A DNA stretch of 64,000 bases from NCBI GenBank assembly GCA_963730365.1, contig CAVSRM010000010.1, positions 372,001 to 436,000 of the forward strand, in the 5' to 3' direction. The position numbers and the translations under genes were made by a program. Shown here piece by piece: positions 16,390 through 24,776 of this stretch (the first letter of the stretch is position 1; every line of letters starts with the position of its first letter). The notes beneath the pieces are model-generated. The model did no database searches and was not told the DNA's origin. It worked only from the letters and a program-made list of their open reading frames with translations. The DNA comes from Fodinibacter sp963730365. Lineage in GTDB: Bacteria; Actinomycetota; Actinomycetes; Actinomycetales; Dermatophilaceae.

Positions 16390-18900
16390 ATGTTCGAACG
16401 GTTCACCGACCGCGCCCGCCGCGTTGTCGTGCTCGCGCAGGAGGAGGCGCGCGGCCTCAACCACAACTACATCGGCACCGAGCACATCCTCCTCGGCCTG
16501 ATCCATGAGGGCGAGGGCGTCGCGAGCAAGGCCCTGGAGAGCCTCGGCATCTCCCTCGAAGCAGTCCGGGAGCAGGTCCAGGAGATCATCGGCCAGGGCC
16601 AGCAGGCCCCCACGGGCCACATCCCCTTCACGCCCCGGGCCAAGAAGGTCCTCGAGCTGAGCCTGCGCGAGGCCCTGCAGCTCGGCCACAACTACATCGG
16701 CACCGAGCACATCCTCCTCGGACTCATCCGCGAGGGCGAGGGCGTGGCCGCCCAGGTACTCGTCAAGCTGGGCGCCGACCTGTCCAGGGTGCGCCAGCAG
16801 GTCATCCAGCTCATCTCCGGCTACCAGGGCGGCAAGGAGGGCGCAGCCGCCGGCGCAGGAGCCTCCGCGGGTGGGGCCGCCGAGGGCACCCCGGCCGGGT
16901 CGCTCGTGCTCGACCAGTTCGGTCGCAACCTCACGCAGGCAGCCCGAGAGGGCAAGCTCGACCCGGTCATCGGGCGGGAGAAGGAGATCGAGCGGGTCAT
17001 GCAGGTGCTCTCCCGCCGCACGAAGAACAATCCCGTGCTCATCGGCGAGCCCGGCGTCGGAAAGACGGCGGTCGTCGAGGGCCTCGCCCAGGACGTCGTG
17101 CGCGGCGAGGTGCCGGAGACCCTCAAGGACAAGCAGCTCTACACCCTCGACCTCGGCGCGCTCGTCGCCGGCAGCCGCTACCGCGGTGACTTCGAGGAGC
17201 GGCTGAAGAAGGTCCTCAAGGAGATCCGCACCCGCGGCGACATCGTCCTGTTCATCGACGAGATCCACACCCTCGTCGGTGCCGGCGCGGCCGAGGGCGC
17301 GATCGACGCGGCCTCCATCCTCAAGCCGATGCTCGCCCGCGGTGAGCTCCAGGTCATCGGGGCGACCACGCTCGACGAGTACCGCAAGCACATCGAGAAG
17401 GACGCCGCGCTCGAGCGCCGCTTCCAGCCGATCCAGGTGGCCGAGCCGACGCTGGCGCACGCCATCGAGATCCTCAAGGGCCTGCGCGACCGCTACGAGG
17501 CGCACCACCGCGTCTCGATCACCGACGGCGCCCTCGTGGCGGCGGCGAACATGGCCGACCGCTACGTCAACGACCGTTTCCTCCCGGACAAGGCGATCGA
17601 CCTCATCGACGAGGCGGGCGCGCGACTGCGCATTCGCCGGATGACCGCACCGCCGGACCTGCGCGAGTTCGACGAGAAGATCGCGAACGTCGTGCGCGAG
17701 AAGGAGTCGGCCATCGACGGCCAGGACTTCGAGAAGGCCGCACGGCTGCGCGACGACGAGAAGAACCTCCGCGCCGACAAGGCTCGCCGTGAGGCCGAGT
17801 GGAAGTCCGGCGACATGGACGTCATCGCCGAGGTCGACGAGGAGCTCATCGCCGAGGTCCTCGCGGCCTCCACCGGCATCCCGGTCTTCAAGCTCACCGA
17901 GGAGGAGTCCAGCCGGCTGCTCCACATGGAGGACGAGCTGCACAAGCGGGTCGTGGGCATGGACGACGCCATCAAGGCGCTCTCCCAGGCCATCCGGCGC
18001 ACCCGCGCCGGGCTCAAGGACCCCCGTCGACCGGGTGGCTCGTTCATCTTCGCCGGCCCCACCGGTGTCGGGAAGACCGAGCTGGCCAAGACGCTCGCGG
18101 AGTTCCTCTTCGGCGACGAGGACGCCCTCATCCAGCTCGACATGTCGGAGTACAGCGAGAAGCACACCGTCTCGCGCCTCTTCGGCTCGCCCCCCGGGTA
18201 CGTCGGCTACGAGGAGGGTGGCCAGCTCACCGAGAAGGTCCGTCGCAAGCCGTTCAGCGTCGTGCTCTTCGACGAGGTCGAGAAGGCCCACCCGGAGATC
18301 TTCAACTCGCTGCTCCAGGTGCTCGAGGACGGTCGGCTCACCGACTCCCAGGGCCGGATGGTCGACTTCAAGAACACCGTCATCATCATGACGACCAACC
18401 TCGGCACCCGGGACATCTCCAAGGGCTCGCTCGGCTTCTCGGCCGGGCCCGACACCCGTTCGGACTACGAGCGGATGAAGAACAAGGTCATCGACGAGCT
18501 CAAGCAGCACTTCCGTCCCGAGTTCCTCAACCGTGTCGACGACACGATCGTCTTCCCGCAGCTCAGCCAGTCGGAGATCGTGCAGATCGTCGACCTCGAG
18601 ATCGCCAAGCTCGACAAGCGGCTCAAGGACAAGGACATGGGCATGGAACTCACCCCGGCGGCGAAGAACCTGCTGGCGGCCAAGGGCTACGACCCCGTGC
18701 TCGGTGCCAGGCCGCTGCGGCGCACCATCCAGCGCGAGATCGAGGACGTCCTCTCCGAGAAGATCCTCTTCGGCGAGCTGAAGGCCGGCGAGATCGTCGC
18801 GGTCGACGCCACCGGCGAGAAGAAGGACGACACCTTCACCTTCGAGGGCACGCCGCACTCGCGAGGCATCGAGGTGCCGGTCGTCGTCGCCGAGGGCTGA
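16390..18900 (+). CDS. clpC: AAA+ unfoldase ClpC
   Basis: An 836-residue class I Clp ATPase that unfolds substrates and feeds them to ClpP. Two Clp-N repeats (each with NHNYIGTEHILLGLI-like sequence, residues 1-145) precede AAA domain 1 (Walker A GEPGVGKT), a UVR-containing middle region and AAA domain 2 (Walker A GPTGVGKT). The ATG at 16390 has AGGAGAAG upstream and gives the standard MFERFTDRARRVV start. A ClgR-like site lies upstream and a strong hairpin terminator 15 nt after the stop. Confidence 0.97.
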   Translation: MFERFTDRARRVVVLAQEEARGLNHNYIGTEHILLGLIHEGEGVASKALESLGISLEAVREQVQEIIGQGQQAPTGHIPFTPRAKKVLELSLREALQLGHNYIGTEHILLGLIREGEGVAAQVLVKLGADLSRVRQQVIQLISGYQGGKEGAAAGAGASAGGAAEGTPAGSLVLDQFGRNLTQAAREGKLDPVIGREKEIERVMQVLSRRTKNNPVLIGEPGVGKTAVVEGLAQDVVRGEVPETLKDKQLYTLDLGALVAGSRYRGDFEERLKKVLKEIRTRGDIVLFIDEIHTLVGAGAAEGAIDAASILKPMLARGELQVIGATTLDEYRKHIEKDAALERRFQPIQVAEPTLAHAIEILKGLRDRYEAHHRVSITDGALVAAANMADRYVNDRFLPDKAIDLIDEAGARLRIRRMTAPPDLREFDEKIANVVREKESAIDGQDFEKAARLRDDEKNLRADKARREAEWKSGDMDVIAEVDEELIAEVLAASTGIPVFKLTEEESSRLLHMEDELHKRVVGMDDAIKALSQAIRRTRAGLKDPRRPGGSFIFAGPTGVGKTELAKTLAEFLFGDEDALIQLDMSEYSEKHTVSRLFGSPPGYVGYEEGGQLTEKVRRKPFSVVLFDEVEKAHPEIFNSLLQVLEDGRLTDSQGRMVDFKNTVIIMTTNLGTRDISKGSLGFSAGPDTRSDYERMKNKVIDELKQHFRPEFLNRVDDTIVFPQLSQSEIVQIVDLEIAKLDKRLKDKDMGMELTPAAKNLLAAKGYDPVLGARPLRRTIQREIEDVLSEKILFGELKAGEIVAVDATGEKKDDTFTFEGTPHSRGIEVPVVVAEG

Positions 18901-18914
18901 CCGGGACCCGCACG

Positions 18915-18948
18915 AGAAGGGCCCCCGACTCCGGTCGGGGGCCCTTCT
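18915..18948 (+). terminator. Terminator hairpin of clpC
   Basis: A 15-bp perfect stem (AGAAGGGCCCCCGAC with its complement) and a TCCG loop begin 15 nt after the clpC stop. Confidence 0.85.
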
Positions 18949-18991
18949 GCGTCCGGCGTGGTCGGCTCGGCGTTGCCGACATCCTGACCGA

Positions 18992-19020
18992 ATCTTTGAG
19001 ATTCCTTTACCCTCCCGGGT
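18992..19020 (+). promoter_or_regulatory. Second copy of the lsr2-type AT-rich block
   Basis: ATCTTT-N3-ATTCCTTTACC-N-TC-N2-GGGT matches the block at 3798-3825. It lies in a 225-bp gap between the clpC terminator and argA. The argA promoter appears to be a separate -10 at 19161, so what this block drives is unclear. A 40-codon frame (19041-19163) begins just downstream. Confidence 0.45.
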
Positions 19021-19160
19021 GCCGATCCGGTTCATCATTGATGTGTGCACGAAGCCCCCGGGCATGGTGCGCAGAGCGGCCCGTCACCTCCCCTGCGGTG
19101 GCGGGCCGCCACCACGTTCGCACGGGTGCACCGCGATGCCGGCGGGCGGGCGAAGCCCTC

Positions 19161-19166
19161 TAGGCT
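19161..19166 (+). promoter_or_regulatory. -10 box for leaderless argA
   Basis: TAGGCT stands 7 nt before the GTG start of argA, the spacing expected when transcription starts at the start codon. Confidence 0.6.
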
Positions 19167-19173
19167 CACCTGC

Positions 19174-19740
19174 GTGTCCCCTGACGACCCGTCCGCACCG
19201 CCCCCTCCCGGAGCGCCCCCGGCGAGCGCCCCGAGAAACGGCCCGCAGTATGTCGTTCGGCCGGCAAGGACCTCCGACGTGCGAGCCATCCGCGCCCTGG
19301 TGAGCCCCTTGGCGGAGCGCCGGGTGCTGCTCAACAAGGAGGCGGTCGCCTACTACGAGTCGGTGTCGGACTTCGTCGTCGCCGAGTCAGACGGGCGGAT
19401 CATCGGGTGCGGGGCGCTGCACGTGCTCTGGGAGGACCTCGGTGAGATCCGCACCATCGCCGTCGACGAGGCGTCGCTCGGCCTCGGAGTGGGCACCGCG
19501 CTCCTGGAACGGCTGGTCGAGAAGGCGGGTGACCTCGGCCTGCGACGGCTGTTCTGCCTCACCTTCGAGACGGCCTTCTTCACCCGGCACGGCTTCTCGG
19601 CCATCGAGGGCCAGGCGGTCGAGCCCGCGGTGTACGCCGAGCTCCTGCGCTCCTACGACGAGGGGGTCGCGGAGTTCCTCGACCTCGAGCGGGTCAAACC
19701 CAACACCCTGGGGAACACGAGGATGCTCCGGACGCTCTGA
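19174..19740 (+). CDS. argA: Amino-acid N-acetyltransferase (N-acetylglutamate synthase type)
   Basis: The 188-residue GNAT-fold enzyme resembles the short actinobacterial N-acetylglutamate synthases (M. tuberculosis Rv2747 type), which make N-acetylglutamate for arginine synthesis. The acetyl-CoA loop is seen in EASLGLGVGTALLERLVEKA, and FCLTFETAFFTRHGF matches the family. The first 27 residues are Pro-rich and disordered. The GTG at 19174 is 7 nt after a TAGGCT -10 box, so the mRNA is probably leaderless. The 3' 354 nt are overlapped in antisense by the metallopeptidase reading frame. Confidence 0.85.
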   Translation: MSPDDPSAPPPPGAPPASAPRNGPQYVVRPARTSDVRAIRALVSPLAERRVLLNKEAVAYYESVSDFVVAESDGRIIGCGALHVLWEDLGEIRTIAVDEASLGLGVGTALLERLVEKAGDLGLRRLFCLTFETAFFTRHGFSAIEGQAVEPAVYAELLRSYDEGVAEFLDLERVKPNTLGNTRMLRTL

Positions 19741-21660
19741 GCGGACCGCCCGGCGCATCACGAGCCACCCGCCCAGGACGAGGAGCGCCACGGTGACGAG
19801 GGCCAGCAGGATGACTCCTGACCCCACGAGGAGGGAGATGCCGGAACGTTGGCTCACCTGCTCGGCGGCGGCCGAGGCCTCCTCCAGTCGTCCGTCGTCG
19901 AGGAGGACCTGCGCGTCGAGAGCGCGATCGTCGACGCCCAGCACGACATCGCCGAGCGCGGCCACCGGATCCCGGTCGGCCGACGCGAGCGCGCTGGCGG
20001 CGCCGACGGCCTCGATGGCCCCGGCGGCCCTGGGCAGCGTGGTGGCCAGGGCCGCGTACTCCTCGTCCTGGGCGGCCTCCTCGTAGGAGGACCGGACGAC
20101 GGCGGGCACCTGCTGGTCGGACGCCTCGGCCGCGGCCTGGACCCGGCGCGCGGAGGAACCCAGCTCCTGCACCTCGGCGATCACGTGGTCCGCCCGGGCG
20201 AAGTCCCAGACGGTCATCGCGTCGCGCAGGCCCTCCGGCGGAACCCACTCCCCGTCGGCGTCATCGACCCGCGCGTAGGCCTCGCGGGACTGCTGGCGCG
20301 GGGCCAGCAGCGCGCTCTGCTCGGGAGTCAGGACCCACCGCTGGAACACCGCGGCCGCATCCTCGACCCCGCCGCGCTCCTCGACGAGGTCGAGCCAGCG
20401 CGACCACGAGGTACGTCCGCCGTCGGGCGAGCTCGTTCCGGCCGGGTCGTAGGCTCGCTCGCCGGCGATCGCCGAGGAGAGGACCGCCGCGAGGGTGTCG
20501 TCATCGAGGTCACCGATGAGCGCGGATGTCGCCGTGAGCGCCGCGGGGTAGGCATAACCGTCGACCGCGGCCGAGCGGGTGCTCGCCGACCCATCCCAGG
20601 CGTTGAGCGCGATCGCTCCCGCGTCGCCGCGGGACACGGCAGTCTGGCCACTGGGCGTCCCCCCGGTCTCGCGGACGGCCCGGTCGGCGAGGAGCTGGGC
20701 CAGGCCCTCGTACACCCACCGCTCGTCGAAGCGCTCCCCCGCGACCCAGGCGTGCGACAGCTCATGGAGGATGAGGTCATCGTCGAGCCGTTCCCCCACG
20801 ACGATCTCGTCGTCCGTCGGGTCGAACCACCCGTCGTAGCCGAACAACGAGGGGGAGGCGTCCTCGCGCACGCGTTCGAGGCCCCCGGGCCACGGCGTCC
20901 CGACGAGGCGCTCGAGCACGGGGATGCCGGTGGCGAGCCGGTCGGCGACGAAGTCGGCCCACTCGGGGTCGTCCTTGAACCCGGCGAGGACGAACGACGT
21001 GCCCCCGGCATCGACGGTTCGCTCCTCGGATGCGTCAGGGTCGCGCAGCGAGACCACGGCCCAGAACCCGTCCGAGCCCTCGGCGCGGTAGGTCACGGCG
21101 TCGCCATCCTGGTCGGGGGTGAAGCCGTCGCTCGTGCTGTCGAAGGTCATCGACGCCGGGGCGACCACCTCCACGACGTTGCGCCCGGGATCACCGACCC
21201 CGTAGACCGCGAAGGTCGCGTACCCCTGGCCGACCCGGGTGCTATCGGGCGAACGCGGCTTCTCTCCGGGAACGCGGAAGGTCAGCTCGACCTCCGTGGA
21301 CCGCCCGGACCTCAGCTGTGGGAAGGAGATCCGCGCGAGTCTCGTGCTCGGGTCGTCGGTGGCGTCGAGGGCCACGCGGAGCGGTGCCCCGCCGCTCGTC
21401 GCGCGAACATCCTCGGCACCGGCCGGGACGGGCACGGCGTAGCCGTCGTAGTACGAGTACCCCCCCGTGCCGGGGTCGGTCGTGATGTTGCGCAGGTCGA
21501 GGGTGACTGTCGCGTCGACCGTGGTGGCCTCGGCGTCGAGGACGTAGCGGCTTCGGGCGCCGGTGGCGAGCCCGTCGTCGGCCACCGCAGGCGCGGCGCC
21601 GGTGAGGACCGTCGCTGCGAGAACGACGCCGGCGAGCCCACCGGTCCACCACCGCCTCAC
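19387..21660 (-). CDS. Secreted, membrane-anchored gluzincin-type metallopeptidase
   Basis: A signal peptide (about residues 1-27, cleaved near AVADDG) is followed by an extracellular domain with the zinc motif HELSH. A later acidic helix (DERWVYEGLAQLLAD) probably supplies the third zinc ligand. A C-terminal transmembrane helix (LLVGSGVILLALVTVALLVLGGWLV) ends in Arg residues. The GTG at 21660 has GGGGAGGTG upstream. The frame then continues for more than 100 residues of low-quality sequence antisense to argA, so the true protein probably ends shortly after the helix, near 19740. A base indel or lost stop is likely. Substrate unknown. Confidence 0.78.
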   Translation of the reverse strand: MRRWWTGGLAGVVLAATVLTGAAPAVADDGLATGARSRYVLDAEATTVDATVTLDLRNITTDPGTGGYSYYDGYAVPVPAGAEDVRATSGGAPLRVALDATDDPSTRLARISFPQLRSGRSTEVELTFRVPGEKPRSPDSTRVGQGYATFAVYGVGDPGRNVVEVVAPASMTFDSTSDGFTPDQDGDAVTYRAEGSDGFWAVVSLRDPDASEERTVDAGGTSFVLAGFKDDPEWADFVADRLATGIPVLERLVGTPWPGGLERVREDASPSLFGYDGWFDPTDDEIVVGERLDDDLILHELSHAWVAGERFDERWVYEGLAQLLADRAVRETGGTPSGQTAVSRGDAGAIALNAWDGSASTRSAAVDGYAYPAALTATSALIGDLDDDTLAAVLSSAIAGERAYDPAGTSSPDGGRTSWSRWLDLVEERGGVEDAAAVFQRWVLTPEQSALLAPRQQSREAYARVDDADGEWVPPEGLRDAMTVWDFARADHVIAEVQELGSSARRVQAAAEASDQQVPAVVRSSYEEAAQDEEYAALATTLPRAAGAIEAVGAASALASADRDPVAALGDVVLGVDDRALDAQVLLDDGRLEEASAAAEQVSQRSGISLLVGSGVILLALVTVALLVLGGWLVMRRAVRSERPEHPRVPQGVGFDPLEVEELRDPLVVGAQELGVHRGLDRLALDGREAVPGEEGRLEGEAEQPSQAEVTRLLDQPFQERGAHSEAERRLVDGDGADLTEVLPEHVQRPAPDDPPV

Positions 21661-21777
21661 CCGAATGACACCTCCCCGCCGCTCGACCGCGCTGCGTGCG
21701 CTCGTCAGGACTGTATGCCGCGGCACCGACTCACGCCCGGGGCTCGGGCAACTGATGCAGCCGGGCGACCTGCGGCG

Positions 21778-22392
21778 TCACAGCGGGCGGGACACGGTGA
21801 CCGGGTCGCCGGGCCGGATCCGGCCCGGCACCACCACCTTGGCGTTGAGCCCACGCAGCCGCAGGGACCGTCCCACCCGCCCGTTGACGAAGCGCATCGC
21901 CTCGCCCCCGAACCGGTCGATGAACTTCGCGCAGCCCCGGTGCGGCTGGTCGGTGACCTCGATGACCGCCCCTCGCGCGGCGGGGTCGCCGATGGTGAGG
22001 GTCGTCCCGGTGGGGAGGTTCTCGTGCGAGAGGTCGAGGTCGACGTAGAGCTGGTCCCCGGCCAGCGCCCGCCGCTCCGGCGTCCCGGCGAGGAAGGCCA
22101 CCATCCGGGCGCTCATGACGTTGAGCTGCATGTCGGGGTGCGAGGAGCCGTCGTCGGTGCGCGAGCTGCCGCGAAGCGCCCAGGTGTCGCCCACCAGGCC
22201 GACCAGGAGGTCGAGCTGACCCTCGTCCAGGACCGAGCGCTCCCCCTCCGATGGGCGGGCGACGACGAGGTCGAGGGTGCCGACGTCGCGGGGCGCCTGG
22301 CGCAGCGTGCCGAGGAAGTCCTCGAGCTCCGCGGTGGTGCGCGCCGGTTCGCGGACGGTGGGACCGTCGGTGGCGGGGGCGGGGGCGCTCAT
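21778..22392 (-). CDS. MOSC-domain protein
   Basis: The 204-residue protein belongs to the MOSC family, related to the C-terminal domain of molybdenum-cofactor sulfurases; stand-alone members bind cofactor or sulphur carriers and some reduce hydroxylated amines. The conserved Cys lies in HRGCAKFIDRFG, and LRLRGLNAKVVVPGRIRPGD is the usual C-terminal strand pattern. It starts at 22392; an ATG 12 codons upstream is less likely. It lies 53 nt downstream of mutY on the same strand. The biochemical role is unknown. Confidence 0.82.
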   Translation of the reverse strand: MSAPAPATDGPTVREPARTTAELEDFLGTLRQAPRDVGTLDLVVARPSEGERSVLDEGQLDLLVGLVGDTWALRGSSRTDDGSSHPDMQLNVMSARMVAFLAGTPERRALAGDQLYVDLDLSHENLPTGTTLTIGDPAARGAVIEVTDQPHRGCAKFIDRFGGEAMRFVNGRVGRSLRLRGLNAKVVVPGRIRPGDPVTVSRPL

Positions 22393-22445
22393 GCTCCCAT
22401 CGTGCCCGGCGGCGGTGGTCCACGCCACGGGGTTCCGGGGGTCGG

Positions 22446-23357
22446 TCAGACGGGGAGGCGCCAGAGTCCGTCGTCGTCGGCCTCCAGGAGACCGTCCTCC
22501 ACGAGGGACGCGAGCGCGCGGTCCAGCTGGCCCTCAGCGGCGGCGATCCCGAGGAGCTCGTCGTGGCCCACCGGGGTCTCGCTCTCGCGCAGCACCTGGA
22601 GCACCGCCCCCCGCACCTGACGGTCGGTCCCCTGCCACGCCTGGCCGCGACGCGCGGGACCGTCATCCGGCGGGAATCCCGCCAGGGCCCACCCACACGC
22701 CGCGGAGACCGGACAGGAGGCACAGTCGGGGGCGCGAGCCGTGCAGACCACCGCTCCGAACTCCATGACGGCGACGTTCCACGTGGCCGCCGAGGCCGGG
22801 TCGTCAGGCACCATCGACGCGGCCAGCGCCCGCTCACGAGCGGTGAGTGCCGGCGCGGCCTGGGCCCGGGCCTCCAGGGTCCGGACCAGAACCCGACGCA
22901 CGTTGGTGTCGATGACGACTGACCGTCGACCGAAGCCGAATGCCGTGACCGCCGCTGCCGTGTACTCCCCCACGGCGGGGAGCGCCCTCAGGTCCTCCTC
23001 GGCGTGGGGGACCTCTCCGCCGTGGCGATCGACGATGACGATGGCCGCCTCGCGCAGCCGCAGCGCCCGGCGGGGGTAGCCGAGGCGCTTCCACGCCCGC
23101 ACCACGTCGGCCGGTGACGCCTCGGCGAGGGCCTTGGGCGACGGCCACCGGTCCAGCCACTCCTGCCACACCGGAGCCACCCTCGCGACCGGGGTCTGCT
23201 GCGACATGACCTCGGAGACCAGGACTCCCCACGGCGAGCACGACGGGTCACGCCACGGCAGCGGGCGGGCGTGCCCGGCATACCAGTCCACGATCTCCTC
23301 CCGCAGCCCCTCCCGCCCGCTCGAACCTCTGCTAGCAGAGGTTGCTGCACGAGCCAC
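22446..23357 (-). CDS. mutY: A/G-specific adenine glycosylase MutY
   Basis: The 303-residue enzyme removes adenine opposite 8-oxoguanine. Helix-hairpin-helix (LPAVGEYTAAAV) and catalytic-Asp (VVIDTNVRR) segments are present, as is a 4Fe-4S cluster loop (Cys residues in CTARAPDCASCPVSAAC). The start is ambiguous. GTG at 23357 gives a length close to the M. tuberculosis protein and has AGGGTG nearby. GTG at 23291 has a very strong GGGAGGAG but trims the first helix. The frame is also open upstream to 23573 through Pro/Ser-rich sequence. Two identical 20-bp palindromes overlap or precede the start. disA lies upstream. Confidence 0.9.
   Translation of the reverse strand: MARAATSASRGSSGREGLREEIVDWYAGHARPLPWRDPSCSPWGVLVSEVMSQQTPVARVAPVWQEWLDRWPSPKALAEASPADVVRAWKRLGYPRRALRLREAAIVIVDRHGGEVPHAEEDLRALPAVGEYTAAAVTAFGFGRRSVVIDTNVRRVLVRTLEARAQAAPALTARERALAASMVPDDPASAATWNVAVMEFGAVVCTARAPDCASCPVSAACGWALAGFPPDDGPARRGQAWQGTDRQVRGAVLQVLRESETPVGHDELLGIAAAEGQLDRALASLVEDGLLEADDDGLWRLPV
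23324..23343. repeat. 20-bp perfect palindrome, copy 1
   Basis: AACCTCTGCTAGCAGAGGTT is fully self-complementary. It lies at the 5' end of mutY, inside the coding sequence if translation starts at 23357 and 33 nt upstream if it starts at 23291. An identical copy lies exactly 60 bp away. Confidence 0.9.
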
Positions 23358-23383
23358 ACGTTGCACCCTGTGGTTCGAGCGCG

Positions 23384-23403
23384 AACCTCTGCTAGCAGAG
23401 GTT
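23384..23403. repeat. 20-bp perfect palindrome, copy 2
   Basis: Identical to copy 1; with flanking CG on both sides it extends to 24 bp (23382-23405). Between the copies an imperfect inverted repeat (CGAGCCACA / TGTGGTTCG) is also seen, so the whole 82-bp block looks like a composite operator. Confidence 0.9.
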
Positions 23404-23520
23404 CGTGGAGGGGATGCCGGCTCAGGTCCCGGCTGGGATCCGGGGAGTGAGGGAGAACCGTGCGGTCGGGACGACTCGTCGGGTCGCGGCGACCCGGGCG
23501 GTCGGGACGGCCCGTGGGGT

Positions 23521-23556
23521 GGGGACGAGTCGGGGGGTGGGGACGACTCGGGGGGT
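23521..23556. repeat. 18-bp tandem repeat in the disA-mutY spacer
   Basis: Two adjacent units, GGGGACGAGTCGGGGGGT and GGGGACGACTCGGGGGGT, differ by one base; a degraded third unit precedes them and more distant copies reach back to about 23470. The tract is G-rich on the plus strand. Confidence 0.8.
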
Positions 23557-23605
23557 GAGGGCATCGGTGGCACGCGGCGAACGGCAGGGAGGGACTCGGC
23601 CCGAC

Positions 23606-24688
23606 TCAGACGTAGCGCTCGAGGATGCTCGACTCGGCCAGCCGGGAGAGACCCTCGCGCACCAGCCGGGCCCGCCCCTCGCCCACGCCGTCGACGTCCA
23701 TGAGGTCGTCGATGTTCGCGGCCAGCAGCTTCTGGAGGCTCCCGAAGTGGTCGACGAGGCGCTCGACGATGGCTCCGGGCAGCCGGGGGACCTTGGAGAG
23801 CAGCCGGAACCCCAACGGGCTGATGGAGGAGTCGAGGGAGTCACCGACGATGATGAACCCGATCGCCCGGGCAGCCGCCGCGGGGTCGAGAAGCTCCGTG
23901 GAGTGGATGGCTGTGAGGCTTTCGACGGCCTGCTGGAGCGTGAAGCCGCCCCTGGCCTCGTGCAGGTAGTCGCGGATCACGAGGTCGAGGTCGTCGGACA
24001 GGCCACCGGTGAGCTCCTCGAGCTGCAGGCTGAGTAGGCGACCGTCGGTGCCGAGCTGAACGACGTAGTCGGCGATCTCGTCCTTGATGCGGCGCACCAT
24101 CTCGAGTCGTTGCAGCACGTTGGCGACGTCGCGCACGGTGACGAGGTCCTCGATCTCGAGCGCCGAGAGCGTTCCGGTGACCTCGTCGAGCCGGGACTTG
24201 TACCGCTCGAGCGTCTGGAGCGCCTGGTTGGCCCGCGACAGGATGGCGCTGGAGTCCTCGAGCACGACACGGCGCCCCGCGACGTAGAGCGCGATGATGC
24301 GCATGGACTGGCTCACCGAGACGACCGGGAAGCCGGTCTGCTTGGCGACTCGCTCGGCAGTGCGGTGCCGAGTGCCCGACTCGCTGGTCTCGATGCTCGC
24401 GTCGGGGATGAGCTGGGTGGCGGCGCGCAGGATGCGTGTCACGTCACGGTCGCACACGATCGCGCCGTCCATCTTCGCGAGCTCGCGCAGCCTGGTGGCC
24501 GAGAACTCCACGTCGAGCGGGAAGCCGCCGGTGGACACCTGGTCCATGAGCTTGTCGTTCCCCAGGACGATGAGGGCCCCCGTGCGCCCGCGCAGGATCC
24601 GTTCGAGACCGTCGCGCAGCTCGGTGCCCGGGGCGACGGCGGCAAGCGTTGCTCGCACGAGCTCGTCGGCACTCTCGTTTCCGGGCAC
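23606..24688 (-). CDS. disA: Diadenylate cyclase DisA
   Basis: The 360-residue DNA-integrity scanning protein makes c-di-AMP from ATP and stops when bound to branched DNA. The DGA motif (residues 74-76, KMDGAIV) and RHR motif (107-109, GTRHRTAER) are intact and at standard positions. A central helical spine and C-terminal helix-hairpin-helix domain (NIDDLMDVDGVGEGRARLV) follow. The GTG at 24688 has GGGGAGGAGG upstream. It is downstream of radA on the same strand, 88 nt away, the classic actinobacterial radA-disA pair. Confidence 0.96.
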   Translation of the reverse strand: MPGNESADELVRATLAAVAPGTELRDGLERILRGRTGALIVLGNDKLMDQVSTGGFPLDVEFSATRLRELAKMDGAIVCDRDVTRILRAATQLIPDASIETSESGTRHRTAERVAKQTGFPVVSVSQSMRIIALYVAGRRVVLEDSSAILSRANQALQTLERYKSRLDEVTGTLSALEIEDLVTVRDVANVLQRLEMVRRIKDEIADYVVQLGTDGRLLSLQLEELTGGLSDDLDLVIRDYLHEARGGFTLQQAVESLTAIHSTELLDPAAAARAIGFIIVGDSLDSSISPLGFRLLSKVPRLPGAIVERLVDHFGSLQKLLAANIDDLMDVDGVGEGRARLVREGLSRLAESSILERYV

Positions 24689-24776
24689 CCGGCCTCCTCC
24701 CCTGAACTCCGGACCCGCAGCGGCACGGGGCTCTCGGCCGCATCCTACCGGTGCGACTCGCCTGACCGCCCTTCCG

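Noticed and set aside
16354..19065. 900-codon open frame antisense to clpC
   Set aside because: It is a mirror of the ClpC reading frame caused by high GC; the translation is Leu/Asp/Gly/Val-rich without domains.
19041..19163. 40-codon frame between the AT-rich block and argA
   Set aside because: No ribosome-binding site and no similarity recognised; kept only as a possibility in the block's description.
23324..23403. Possible CRISPR-like repeat pair at mutY
   Set aside because: Only two copies, perfectly palindromic, with no further repeats or cas genes.
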